Positions 41,164-50,065 of a stretch of 64,000 bases of DNA are shown here, piece by piece. A model generated the notes under the pieces. It saw only the letters and a list, made by a program, of their open reading frames with translations. It had not been told where the DNA came from and did no database searches. Both the position numbers and the translations under genes were made by a program. Numbering within the stretch: position 1 is the stretch's first letter; every line of letters begins with the position of its first letter. Source of the DNA: Mageeibacillus sp. UBA6980. Lineage in GTDB: Bacteria > Bacillota > Clostridia > Saccharofermentanales > Saccharofermentanaceae. The stretch covers positions 12,640-76,639 of the forward strand of contig DJYK01000020.1 of the NCBI GenBank assembly GCA_002450095.1. Reading direction: 5' to 3'.

Positions 41164-41628
41164 TTATACGTCCGACTGCTGAAACGTTACAGTCGGCGTT
41201 GCATTCCCGCTATGAGATGATCCCGGAAGGGTAAAAGGATCGTTACGCGTTACTTCTTCATAAGTTGAGATCCCGAACATATCCTGATACTGATCGGGAT
41301 TAAGATAAGGCGTTACGGCATGAAGAGCGATAAATATAAGAAGGAAAAATATTATCAGGAGCATTCCCCTGTTTAAGATAATGAGATTGCGCTCAACGTT
41401 TATCTTAGCATCGATATGTTCCTTGGTCGCATAACCGACAAGAACATATACTTTATTGACACCGTCTCTTTTGGGTTTCCTCTTATGCTCTTTGATCTTC
41501 CTCTTAATATAGTTCTCTGCCCTTGAAGGAAGATTTTTTACAGTCTTAACAGTGGTCCTGATGACAGAACCGAAGATCCCGGAAAGCTTACCGGTATGTT
41601 CAGACACAGAAGAAGATTTACTATTCAT
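41164..41628 (-). CDS. Unknown basic single-pass membrane protein
   Basis: A 154-residue protein I do not recognise. Residues 1-75 are Ser- and Lys-rich (KRKIKEHKRKPKR), one membrane helix follows at about 90-110 (LLIIFFLLIFIALHAV), and the Thr/Ser-rich tail faces outside if the positive-inside rule holds. TGTTATAAT, an extended -10 box, lies 8 nt before the ATG and no Shine-Dalgarno sequence is seen. It stands between gdhA and the HTH-like gene near lexA. Confidence 0.6.
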   Translation of the reverse strand: MNSKSSSVSEHTGKLSGIFGSVIRTTVKTVKNLPSRAENYIKRKIKEHKRKPKRDGVNKVYVLVGYATKEHIDAKINVERNLIILNRGMLLIIFFLLIFIALHAVTPYLNPDQYQDMFGISTYEEVTRNDPFTLPGSSHSGNATPTVTFQQSDV

Positions 41629-41636
41629 AATAAAGA

Positions 41637-41642
41637 ATTATA
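41637..41642 (-). promoter_or_regulatory. Extended -10 box 8 nt before the membrane-protein ATG
   Basis: TTGTTATAAT on the minus strand gives the extended -10 form (TG-N-TATAAT). The same ten bases precede the starts at 50066 and 63844. Transcription would start within one or two bases of the ATG at 41628. Confidence 0.5.
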
Positions 41643-41676
41643 ACAAAACTTATAATAAATAAACATTAAGTGTAAG

Positions 41677-42168
41677 TTACTCTTCCTGCCCGTTTACCTT
41701 TTTAAGCAAAAGTGCTATTCCCCGCTCCTGCTTTCTGTAGCATGATGATCTGCTCATGAACAGATCCTTACACACCTGATCTATACTGCTGTTCTTAAAG
41801 AACCGAAGATACAGGATACTCGAATAAGGATAAGGAAGATTAAGGATACAGATGAATAATGACAAGGCGCTGAAATGCTTGTTAAGAACGCTGGTCGTCC
41901 TGACGCCTATCTTTCTTATAAAGTGATCATATCCTTCACTTACGGCAATAACCTCATCCTCGTAATCATATCTCTTCCCTTTCCCGCCGAATTCCGTATT
42001 CAATACTTTAACGGGAGCATTATCGTGAAAGTACATATCCCTGATGACCGTAACCTTATCATCTATGCTGCAGGTCATGAAATTCACTAACGACACCGCC
42101 TCTTCACCCGTGCAGGTGAGATCGGAATACAGGTTTTTGAGTCTCTCTCGTAAGACATCTTCGTACAT
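41677..42168 (-). CDS. Unknown ArpU/sigma-like HTH protein under a LexA box
   Basis: A 163-residue protein without an assigned function. The C-terminal 65 residues resemble the helix-turn-helix of sigma-like or ArpU-type phage late regulators: LPYPYSSILYLRFFKNSSIDQVCKDLFMS followed by RSSCYRKQERGIALL. The N-terminal part (about 1-95) is helical and acidic. The start at 42168 has GGAGG 5 nt upstream; the frame is open for 11 more codons. A near-perfect LexA box (42184-42197) lies just upstream, shared with divergent lexA, so it is probably induced by DNA damage. Confidence 0.65.
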   Translation of the reverse strand: MYEDVLRERLKNLYSDLTCTGEEAVSLVNFMTCSIDDKVTVIRDMYFHDNAPVKVLNTEFGGKGKRYDYEDEVIAVSEGYDHFIRKIGVRTTSVLNKHFSALSLFICILNLPYPYSSILYLRFFKNSSIDQVCKDLFMSRSSCYRKQERGIALLLKKVNGQEE

Positions 42169-42183
42169 AAAGCCTCCATTATA

Positions 42184-42197
42184 CGAACAAGTGTTTG
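42184..42197. promoter_or_regulatory. LexA (Cheo) box between lexA and the HTH-like gene
   Basis: CGAACAAGTGTTTG matches the Gram-positive LexA consensus CGAACRNRYGTTYC at 13 of 14 positions. It overlaps the -35 box of lexA and lies 16 nt before the start codon of the divergent gene. It would allow autoregulation of lexA and damage control of its neighbour. Confidence 0.88.
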
Positions 42198-42223
42198 ACA
42201 AAGCGGATCATGTCAGCTAAAAT
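42195..42223 (+). promoter_or_regulatory. lexA promoter
   Basis: A perfect TTGACA (42195-42200) and TAAAAT (42218-42223) spaced by 17 nt. The start near 42230 gives a leader of about 27 nt with GGAGG. The LexA box overlaps the -35 element. Confidence 0.85.
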
Positions 42224-42256
42224 CAGAACAGAATATATGTTTGGAGGATGAATAAT

Positions 42257-42922
42257 ATGGGAACATCAGTCAGCCCTGAATCCAAGTCAGAGAAGACGAT
42301 AGACAGAGTCTATAACTTTGTCAGATACTACATTAAGACGAACACATATTCACCCTCGGTCAGAGATATATGCAAGGGAGCCGGACTCAAGTCAACGTCT
42401 TCCGTTCATACTTACCTTCGTAAGCTTGATGAGATGGGAATGATCGAATATCGTCCCGGGATGAGACGTGCGATTATAATCAAGAACATGGACGATGAAC
42501 CTGAGCCCGAGATCCCTGCCGATATGGTCAGACTTCCGTTGCTTGGTAAGATCACAGCCGGTATACCGATATATGCACATGAGGATTACTCCGATTCGAT
42601 CATGGTCAACAGATCGATGCTCGGCAAGTCCATTATCGGAAGCGATGAAGCTTTTTTGCTTAAAGTAAGCGGCACCAGTATGATCAATGCGCATATCATG
42701 GACGGTGATTATCTGATAGTACGGAAACAGAACAACTGCCAAGAAGGTGATATTATCGCCGCCCTGATCGACGACGAAGCGACTGTTAAGAGGTATGGGA
42801 AAATAAATGGTGTTCCGTACCTGTTCCCCGAGAATGATGCGTACTCCCCTATTCCATTTAACACGGAAGGCTGCCGGGTTTTGGGCAAAGTAGTCGGACT
42901 GCACAGATATTCTATTTACTGA
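42257..42922 (+). CDS. lexA: SOS repressor LexA
   Basis: A 221-residue LexA that represses DNA-damage genes and self-cleaves with RecA. The N-terminal winged helix has YSPSVRDICKGAGLKSTSSVH, and a short acidic hinge follows (MDDEPEPEIP). The cleavage site Ala101-Gly102 is in GKITAGIPI. The catalytic Ser141 (SGTSMINAHIMDGD) and Lys178 (DEATVKRYG) are intact. The ATG at 42257 lies 9 nt after GGAGG; the ATG at 42248 abuts the GGAGG and is too close. It is autoregulated through the box at 42184-42197. Confidence 0.96.
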   Translation: MGTSVSPESKSEKTIDRVYNFVRYYIKTNTYSPSVRDICKGAGLKSTSSVHTYLRKLDEMGMIEYRPGMRRAIIIKNMDDEPEPEIPADMVRLPLLGKITAGIPIYAHEDYSDSIMVNRSMLGKSIIGSDEAFLLKVSGTSMINAHIMDGDYLIVRKQNNCQEGDIIAALIDDEATVKRYGKINGVPYLFPENDAYSPIPFNTEGCRVLGKVVGLHRYSIY

Positions 42923-42987
42923 TCATAAGCATTCTTGTCCTCCTTTGATATATCTCGACTATATCAGGGAACACATCGACCGATAAT

Positions 42988-43034
42988 AAATATTCCGGCA
43001 TTTTCTTTATAAAACGCCGGAATATCTTTTTTCT
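42988..43034 (+). terminator. Terminator after lexA, probably bidirectional
   Basis: ATATTCCGGC (42990-42999) pairs with GCCGGAATAT (43016-43025), with further A-T pairs inside, and a CTTTTTT tract follows on the plus strand. On the minus strand a weaker ATTTATTAT follows, which could serve miaA. Confidence 0.88.
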
Positions 43035-43069
43035 TTGATCTTTCTGTGCGTATTATGCACAGCCCGTAC

Positions 43070-44014
43070 CTATGTTGTGCATTTTTCGCACAGATAACGG
43101 CAAATAAAAGAGGCCTGCTCATCCGGTGACAGTTCTCTGTCGATCTTAACAATGTCATTTATATGTCTGAACCAGGTAAACTGTCTTTTGGCAAAATGTC
43201 TTGTATTGAGTTTGATCTCATAGATCGTCCGTTCAAGAGAACTGCCCGCTTCACCGTCTATAAGAGGCAGGAATTCCTTATAGCCTATAGCCTGACAGCA
43301 TGTTGACTTTCTGTCTATGGGAAGAGAATACAGATATCTCGCCTCTTTCTCGAGCCCGTCACAGATCATCTTATCTACTCTTAAGTTTATCCTGTCATAT
43401 AGCAAAGATCTGTTATCTTCATAATCTATCTCGAACAGAACGAACGGATGATCCGGTCCTTTCTTTACTGAATCGATATTACGCTGAGTCTTTGTCTTTC
43501 CCGTCGCCTCGAATACAGACAGGGCTCTTATCACCCTTCTGGTATTATTCGGATGTATCTTGGAGGCTGCCTCGGGATCCGCCGCCTCGAGACGCCTGTA
43601 GATATCATCTATGCCGTGTTCATTATATTCGGCATACAATTCCCGGGAGATCGCTTCAGAACGCGGATCATCCTCAAAACTTATTCCGTCCTTAAGAGCG
43701 GATACATATTGGCCGGTACCTCCGCACAATACCGGAAGCTTTCCTCTTTGAAGCACGTCTTCTATCGCCTTGCCGCAATCACTCACAAACATCGAGACAT
43801 TATAGTTTTGTCCCGGTTCGATAATATCTATCAGATGATGAGGAACAAGAGCCTGCTCTTCTTTGGTCGGTTTGGCGGTGCCGACATCGAGACCTTTATA
43901 GATCTGCATCGAATCGCAGGAAATAAGTTCCCCGCCCATAAGCTCGCAAAGCTTAAGTGCGGATGCACTTTTACCGCTTCCGGTAGGTCCCGTAATGATC
44001 GGTATTCGCGTCAT
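43070..44014 (-). CDS. miaA: tRNA dimethylallyltransferase
   Basis: A 314-residue MiaA that prenylates A37 of tRNAs reading UNN codons. The P-loop is IITGPTGSGKSASAL, followed by ISCDSMQIYKGLDVGTAKP, HLIDI, VLCGGTGQYVSAL and the C-terminal RKSTCCQAIGYKEF and LNTRHFAKRQFTWFR. The second of two adjacent ATGs (44014) is chosen because AAAGGA then has a 7-nt spacer; it overlaps the mutL stop. It pairs functionally with MiaB, encoded at the head of the same operon. Confidence 0.95.
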   Translation of the reverse strand: MTRIPIITGPTGSGKSASALKLCELMGGELISCDSMQIYKGLDVGTAKPTKEEQALVPHHLIDIIEPGQNYNVSMFVSDCGKAIEDVLQRGKLPVLCGGTGQYVSALKDGISFEDDPRSEAISRELYAEYNEHGIDDIYRRLEAADPEAASKIHPNNTRRVIRALSVFEATGKTKTQRNIDSVKKGPDHPFVLFEIDYEDNRSLLYDRINLRVDKMICDGLEKEARYLYSLPIDRKSTCCQAIGYKEFLPLIDGEAGSSLERTIYEIKLNTRHFAKRQFTWFRHINDIVKIDRELSPDEQASFICRYLCEKCTT

Positions 44015-45903
44015 CATACTATCCTTTTGAATTTTTTCTCGATCTCGGTCTCGGTTATCTTGTGAAATACCGGTCTTCCGTGAGCACAATGATAAGGGTC
44101 ATTACAAAGTGACAACTGTTCTATCAAAGACAGTGCCTCTTCCTTAGAGATAACATCGTGAGCCTTGATCGCGGCTTTACATGCGGTTGTCTGAACAAGA
44201 GAAGTCCACACTTCACTTCTTGAAGGGGTATCTCTTTTAAGATCTTCAAGGATCTGACTGAAGAATACAGACGGCTTTGACATAGACTTCAATCTGTCTT
44301 CGGCCTTTGTAGCTATAGGCACCGAACGAAGCATTATCTGCCTGTCGCCTGCGATATCAATATCAAATCCGTACTCTCTGAATTGTTCGATATTGTCTGA
44401 GACGAACGAGATATCGGCTGTCGACAGTTCGACTATGCATGGAACCAGCAAAGTCTCGACACGCCTTTGCTCATTATCCATCTGTTCGCGCTGTTTCCCG
44501 AACCTCTCATAGAGAACCCGCTCATGAGCGGCATGCTGATCGACCGCGAAGACGGAGTCTTCCGACTGCATGATTATATATGTCGAGAATAGAAATCCTA
44601 CGAATTCTGACGCTTTCAGTTCATCAATAAGAGTTCTGTCAACTGAAGGTTCGTGTTCTTCCTTTACGAAGGCATTTACCGTCTCCGGTACATCAGGTTC
44701 GACCGGTATCTTCTGTTCTTCGCCTCCGATCTTCTCTATATCAGGCTTAAATCCCGATAGTATGCGAAGAAGATCATCGGTAGCATTGGCTTCGGATCTT
44801 GTATATGTCTGCCTTAGCTTGGAAGACGATCCTGAACTTACGGTATCCGAAGCCTTAGAAGGATAGTTCTCCTCGGAAACAGCAGATATATTCTCGCGAA
44901 GCTCAGGTAACGGATTATTGGTAAACACCGCATTTTTGATACCGTGATATACGAGTCTGAATATCGCTGAATCATCAGAGAATTTGACTTCTGCCTTCTG
45001 AGGATGGACATTTACGTCCACGCCGTTTCCGCTTATATAGATACCGAGTATGCATACCGAATACTTATGCTTCATCAACGAAGCCTTATATGCCTCGTCG
45101 ATCGCAGCCGTTACAACCTGGCTTTTGACAGGTCTGTCATTAACGTAAACATACTGCATTCCCCTGTTCCCTCTGACATATGAAGGTTTTCCGGCAAATC
45201 CTTTAAGCTTTATTCCCTGATACTCATACTCCAAGGGAACAAGATTGTCGGTAAGCTCTTTACCGTAGATCGCATAGATCGCATCCTTCATACTGCCGTT
45301 GCCGGGCGTGGTCAATATCTGCTTCCCGTCCTTGATAAGCTTAAAGGATACATGGGGATTGATAACCGCGAGTTTCTCGACCAAAGCACAGATATACATA
45401 CTCTCCGTGGCATCTCTTTTAAGGAATTTGTATCTCGCAGGCATATTGGCAAATAAGTTTTCCGTCAATACAACGGTACCTTTATCCGCAGAAACATCGG
45501 TCTCTTTATAGAACTCCCCGTTTCTGTAATCGATCCTGACACCTGTATTCATATCATCCTGCTTGGACGTGACAGAAAGATCACTGCAGGCCGCTATGGA
45601 AGCCAGCGCTTCTCCTCTGAAACCCTGCGTGGAAAGATCATATATATCGTCTATATTCTTTATCTTGGATGTGGCATGGATAAGAAAGCACTTTCGAAGG
45701 TCTTCCCTGTCCATACCGATACCGTCATCGCTCACTCTGATCAGAGAGATACCGCCGTTATCAAACTCGATCCTGATCTTAGTGGCTCCCGCGTCAAGGC
45801 TGTTATCAACAAGTTCTTTTACTACTGATACGGGTCTTTCTATAACCTCACCGGCTTTGATCGCATTCGCTGTCTTGACATCAAGAACATTAATCCTGCT
45901 CAT
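44014..45903 (-). CDS. mutL: DNA mismatch repair protein MutL
   Basis: A 629-residue MutL. The N-terminal GHKL ATPase has VIERPVSVVKELVDNSLDAGA, DDGIGM, HATSKI and TQGFRGEALASIAA. The middle region (about 335-430) is a variable linker. The C-terminal domain has VDQHAAHERVLYE, the endonuclease motif found in organisms lacking MutH, and ACKAAIKAHD and CAHGRP of the zinc site. It is therefore a nicking-type MutL. The start at 45903 has AAGGA 8 nt upstream and overlaps the mutS stop. Confidence 0.96.
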   Translation of the reverse strand: MSRINVLDVKTANAIKAGEVIERPVSVVKELVDNSLDAGATKIRIEFDNGGISLIRVSDDGIGMDREDLRKCFLIHATSKIKNIDDIYDLSTQGFRGEALASIAACSDLSVTSKQDDMNTGVRIDYRNGEFYKETDVSADKGTVVLTENLFANMPARYKFLKRDATESMYICALVEKLAVINPHVSFKLIKDGKQILTTPGNGSMKDAIYAIYGKELTDNLVPLEYEYQGIKLKGFAGKPSYVRGNRGMQYVYVNDRPVKSQVVTAAIDEAYKASLMKHKYSVCILGIYISGNGVDVNVHPQKAEVKFSDDSAIFRLVYHGIKNAVFTNNPLPELRENISAVSEENYPSKASDTVSSGSSSKLRQTYTRSEANATDDLLRILSGFKPDIEKIGGEEQKIPVEPDVPETVNAFVKEEHEPSVDRTLIDELKASEFVGFLFSTYIIMQSEDSVFAVDQHAAHERVLYERFGKQREQMDNEQRRVETLLVPCIVELSTADISFVSDNIEQFREYGFDIDIAGDRQIMLRSVPIATKAEDRLKSMSKPSVFFSQILEDLKRDTPSRSEVWTSLVQTTACKAAIKAHDVISKEEALSLIEQLSLCNDPYHCAHGRPVFHKITETEIEKKFKRIV

Positions 45904-48547
45904 CGGCATCTTCCTTTCTGACCGTATCGATAAAACCGTACAACAGATTCATGGCTTCGAGAGGTGTTACTCTTGTAATGTCGATCTCCCTTAATGCATT
46001 TCTGATACTGTCTTCCTTACGGTAATAGACGTTATCCGGATTGAATATGGAATCCTGCCCCGGAAGCTCGGCTTCATCGGAAGTCTTAAGTTCGCCAAGG
46101 CGCTCGAGTTCGGAAAGGATATTGCGGGCACGTGACAGAACATCGGAAGGAACGCCGGCAAGTCTTGCGACTTCGATTCCGTAAGAATCGGAAGTGCCGC
46201 CGTCAACTATCTTATGAAGGAATACGACACCGTCATCATTCTCGGCAACATCTACATGATTATTAAAGATGCCTCTGATACTCTTCTCGAGTTTATTAAG
46301 TTCATGGTAATGCGTTGCGAACACGGTCCTGGCAAAAAGGATATTGGGATCCGCGATATATTCGAGAACAGCCCATGCGATCGACAAACCGTCATAAGTC
46401 GATGTACCGCGTCCCACCTCGTCAAGGAGCAGAAGACTTGAAGGAGTGGCGTTCTTAAGTATCCCCGCCACTTCTTTCATCTCGACCATAAATGTAGATT
46501 GCCCCATTGAGATATCATCAGAGGCACCTATCCTGGTAAAGATCTTATCGACAAGACCTATATGAGCTGAAGCTGCAGGAACAAACGAACCCATCTGAGC
46601 CATAAGGACGATCAGCGCATTCTGTCTCATAAATGTTGATTTACCCGCCATATTAGGACCTGTCAGAACCATTATCCGGTGTTCTTCATCGAGAAGGGTA
46701 TCGTTCGGAACAAATCTGTCAGTTCCCGTAAGCATCTTCTCGACAACCGGATGACGACCGTTTTTAATCTCGAGAACGTTGGTATTATCGACGGTCGGAC
46801 GAACATAATTCTCCTGTTCGGCGAGCTCGGCAAGTGAGGATATGACATCTATCAAAGAGACCGCCTTGGCACTTCCGAACAATCTGTCGGCATTCTTCTT
46901 AACCTCTTCTCTGACCTTGATAAACAGCTCATATTCGAGAGCGGTACGCCTTGTATTAGCACCAAGGATCTTATCTTCGAGCTCCTTTAATTCAGGAGAG
47001 ATATATCTCTCGTTGTTGGCAAGGGTCTGCTTACGGGTGTATTCGCCCGGAAGATCCTTGACACTTCTCGGGACTTCGACATAATAACCGAACACCCGGT
47101 TATAACCGATCTTCAATGTCTTAACCCCGGTGCGCTCACGCTCCTTGGCTTCAAGGGATGTGATATATTCCCTCGCATTCGAAGCGATATCCTTTAATTC
47201 ATCTACTTCTTCGTTAAATCCCTTCTTGATGATGTCTCCGTCAGTGATAACTACCGGCGGATCCTCGCTTATGGATCTGTCGAGAAGCTCATATATATCA
47301 TCGAGAGGATCCAGAAGTTCGTTGATCCTTCTGAACACTCCCTTACCGAACTTGGAGGAACACTCCTTAAGGAAAGGGAGCTTTCCTATGGAGTTCTTAA
47401 GTGAGAGCATCTCTCTTGCATTAATACTTCCGAGGGACACTTTGGATGCCAGTCTCTCTATATCATAAAGACCGGTTAGTCCTTCAATAAGCTCCTTGCG
47501 CTCTATAAACCTCTCATAACACTCTTCGACCGCATCGAGACGGGCATTTATCTGTGAGGTTACTATCAGCGGTTCCTCTATCCATTTACGGATAAGCCTT
47601 CCGCCCATAGCGGTCTTGGTCCTGTCGATCGCCCACAGCAACGATCCCTTCTTCGAACCGGATCTTATAGTCTGCGTCAACTCGAGGTTTACCCTGGTGT
47701 TGTAATCGATCTCCATGGTCTCGGAGATCTTGAAACAGTTGATCTCGTCGAGGTGAGCGACTTTTCCGGTCTGAGTGTCCTCGGCATAACGGACAATGGC
47801 ATTGCAGGCACAAAGCATAAGATCCGTATCCCGGAATTTATCCGTCCCGTAGATACGGCAGCTTCTGTCCTCTTGTAAGGCTTTTGAAGAGAAATCCCTC
47901 TCGGGACGGGCCGTAAAGGATATCTCGAAAGCCTGTTTGATCACTTTGTAACAAGGAGAATCGAGAAAAGCCTGATTGTATATGATCTCCGAAGGAGAAT
48001 ACTTTCCGATAAGATTAATAAGGTGCTCGTCGTTATAGGTAAAATCCAGCTGTGTGGCTTCAAAATCGCCTGTGGTAATATCGGCAACCGCGATCCCGTA
48101 CTGCGAACCGACACACATGATACTCATCAGATAATTATTCTTACGGTCATCGAGCTCATCCGTATCCGTCATTGTACCCGGAGTAAGGACCTGAACGATC
48201 CCTCTTTTGACCAGGCCTTTAGCGAGAGCGGGATCCTCAAGCTGTTCGCAGATCGCTACCTTTCTCCCCTCATTTACAAGGCGGCCGGCATAAGACTTAT
48301 AAGCGTGATGAGGAACGCCGCACATAGGTGCCCTGAGACCGCTTCCGCAGTCTCTTGCCGTCAAAGTCAATTCAAGCGTCTTCGATACATAGAGCGCATC
48401 GTCGAAGAAACACTCGTAGAAGTCACCCAGGCGGTAGAAGATAATAACCTCGCCCATCTGCATTTTCAGATCGGCGTACTTCTGCATCATCGGAGAAAGA
48501 TTCTCATAAGGAACATCCGCGAGTCTTAACGGTTTATTCTCAGTCAT
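45890..48547 (-). CDS. mutS: DNA mismatch repair protein MutS
   Basis: An 885-residue MutS. The mismatch-reading Phe-x-Glu is in LGDFYECFFDDA near residue 40. The connector, lever and clamp domains follow, and the C-terminal ATPase has TGPNMAGKSTFMRQ (Walker A), MSTFMVEM-type Q-loop region, LLLLDEVGRGTSTYDG (Walker B) and ARTVFATHYHEL. The ATG overlaps the miaB stop by 8 nt. The miaB-mutS-mutL-miaA order is typical of Clostridia, though the often linked hfq is absent. Confidence 0.97.
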   Translation of the reverse strand: MTENKPLRLADVPYENLSPMMQKYADLKMQMGEVIIFYRLGDFYECFFDDALYVSKTLELTLTARDCGSGLRAPMCGVPHHAYKSYAGRLVNEGRKVAICEQLEDPALAKGLVKRGIVQVLTPGTMTDTDELDDRKNNYLMSIMCVGSQYGIAVADITTGDFEATQLDFTYNDEHLINLIGKYSPSEIIYNQAFLDSPCYKVIKQAFEISFTARPERDFSSKALQEDRSCRIYGTDKFRDTDLMLCACNAIVRYAEDTQTGKVAHLDEINCFKISETMEIDYNTRVNLELTQTIRSGSKKGSLLWAIDRTKTAMGGRLIRKWIEEPLIVTSQINARLDAVEECYERFIERKELIEGLTGLYDIERLASKVSLGSINAREMLSLKNSIGKLPFLKECSSKFGKGVFRRINELLDPLDDIYELLDRSISEDPPVVITDGDIIKKGFNEEVDELKDIASNAREYITSLEAKERERTGVKTLKIGYNRVFGYYVEVPRSVKDLPGEYTRKQTLANNERYISPELKELEDKILGANTRRTALEYELFIKVREEVKKNADRLFGSAKAVSLIDVISSLAELAEQENYVRPTVDNTNVLEIKNGRHPVVEKMLTGTDRFVPNDTLLDEEHRIMVLTGPNMAGKSTFMRQNALIVLMAQMGSFVPAASAHIGLVDKIFTRIGASDDISMGQSTFMVEMKEVAGILKNATPSSLLLLDEVGRGTSTYDGLSIAWAVLEYIADPNILFARTVFATHYHELNKLEKSIRGIFNNHVDVAENDDGVVFLHKIVDGGTSDSYGIEVARLAGVPSDVLSRARNILSELERLGELKTSDEAELPGQDSIFNPDNVYYRKEDSIRNALREIDITRVTPLEAMNLLYGFIDTVRKEDADEQD

Positions 48548-49997
48548 CGATCTTCACCATCTTCCCGTCTACCGAATACGGACGGGCATGCGTAAACTCC
48601 ACTTCACAGAGCATACCCTCATAATCATCAGATGTCTTCGAAGGATCTTTAAGCTCATCCGGAATAGTGAAATTAACAAGATGATTAGACATTGTTCTTC
48701 CGGTAAGGATATCGGGAGCCGTAGAGCTTTGTCCCTCGATAAGTATCTGTTCCGTCTTTCCTACCTTGGACAGATTGGATCTGTATGCCAGATCATTCTG
48801 AACTTCAAGGAGACGTTGAAACCTGTCGGTAACGATATCCTGAGGGATCTGGTCCTCCATGGAGGCAGCCTTGGTCCCGGGTCTTTTGGAATACTGAAAA
48901 GTAAATGCCGAATCGAATGCGCATTCCTTAACAACTTCAAGAGTCCTTATAAAATCCTCTTCCGTCTCACCGGGGAAACCGACAATAATATCCGTTGACA
49001 GAGCTCCGTTCGGAACTTTCTCGCGGAAATACATGGCAGTCTTCATAAAATCGTCTCTGTTATAAGGACGGTTCATCCTCTTAAGAACGGCATCCGATCC
49101 CGATTGAAGAGGCAGATGAAGATGAGTCTCGATCACGGGAGACGAAGCCATCATATCGACAATTCCGGAAGATATATCCTTAGGATGAGAAGACATAAAT
49201 CTCACTCTGGAGAAACCTTTGATACTAGCGGCCGCTTCAAGAACATGCAGAAAATTTTTCCCGTCGGCGCTTTTATACGAATTGACATTCTGCCCTAACA
49301 GCATTACCTCTTTATAGCCTTTTGAAGCAAGCTCCTCGAGCTCATATACGATCTCGGAAAGGTCCCTTGACCTCTCACGGCCTCTCGCATAAGGAACGAC
49401 ACAATATGTACAGAAGTTGTTGCAGCCGTACATGATAGGTACCAAGGCACGGAACTTTCTTTTCCTCGAGATGGGTACGAGAGAATCATCGACTATGTAA
49501 TCCTCGGCGGATATATTTACAAGCTGCTTTCTGTTTCTTATGGCATCACGAAGATACACAGGAAAAAGATGCAGATGCTGAGGATCGAACACCAGATCTA
49601 CATACGGGAAGCTCTTCTGTATCTTCGCGACATTCGAAGACATCATTGTCATGCAGCCGCATACGGCAACGATCATGTCCTTATCGGAGATCCTGTCAGA
49701 CTTAACCATTCCGAGATTACCGAACAGCCTGTCTTCGGCATTCTCACGGATAGCACACGTATTGAAGACTATAACATCGGCCGCTTCGTCGCTTGGGGAT
49801 TCTTTAAGTCCGACAGACTCGAGCATACCGCACAATTTCTCGGAATCCGATTCATTCAGCTGACACCCGTACGTGCGCACGCTGTATGTCATATCCCTGC
49901 CCTTCTTATAAGACAGCGCTTTGTAATACTCCGTAAGTTCTTCGACGGCGCAGTCGCGCAGAAGAAGATCCTCTTTATTAACCTTGATTACAGTCAT
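48540..49997 (-). CDS. miaB: tRNA-2-methylthio-N6-dimethylallyladenosine synthase
   Basis: A 485-residue radical-SAM methylthiotransferase that converts i6A37 to ms2i6A37. The N-terminal UPF0004 domain has VRTYGCQLNESDSEKLCG, FNTCAIRENAEDR and VCGCMTM for its auxiliary Fe-S cluster. The radical-SAM site is YGCNNFCTYCVVPYARGRERSR with CxxxCxxC, and a TRAM domain ends the protein (LIEGQS ... VEFTHARPYSVDGKMV). AGAGGAA precedes the ATG. TATAAT at 50031-50026 on the minus strand is a possible -10 box. Confidence 0.96.
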   Translation of the reverse strand: MTVIKVNKEDLLLRDCAVEELTEYYKALSYKKGRDMTYSVRTYGCQLNESDSEKLCGMLESVGLKESPSDEAADVIVFNTCAIRENAEDRLFGNLGMVKSDRISDKDMIVAVCGCMTMMSSNVAKIQKSFPYVDLVFDPQHLHLFPVYLRDAIRNRKQLVNISAEDYIVDDSLVPISRKRKFRALVPIMYGCNNFCTYCVVPYARGRERSRDLSEIVYELEELASKGYKEVMLLGQNVNSYKSADGKNFLHVLEAAASIKGFSRVRFMSSHPKDISSGIVDMMASSPVIETHLHLPLQSGSDAVLKRMNRPYNRDDFMKTAMYFREKVPNGALSTDIIVGFPGETEEDFIRTLEVVKECAFDSAFTFQYSKRPGTKAASMEDQIPQDIVTDRFQRLLEVQNDLAYRSNLSKVGKTEQILIEGQSSTAPDILTGRTMSNHLVNFTIPDELKDPSKTSDDYEGMLCEVEFTHARPYSVDGKMVKIDD

Positions 49998-50049
49998 TTT
50001 CCGTTCCTCTCGATCTAAACAATTAATTATACTTAAAAATCAGGTATTT

Positions 50050-50058
50050 TGTTATAAT
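50050..50058 (+). promoter_or_regulatory. Extended -10 promoter directly before the DacF-like gene
   Basis: TGTTATAAT (TG at 50050-50051, TATAAT at 50053-50058) is a perfect extended -10 element. It lies 7 nt before the ATG at 50066, with no Shine-Dalgarno sequence. The -35 region is poor, as is usual for extended -10 promoters. Confidence 0.6.
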
Positions 50059-50065
50059 TAAATTC

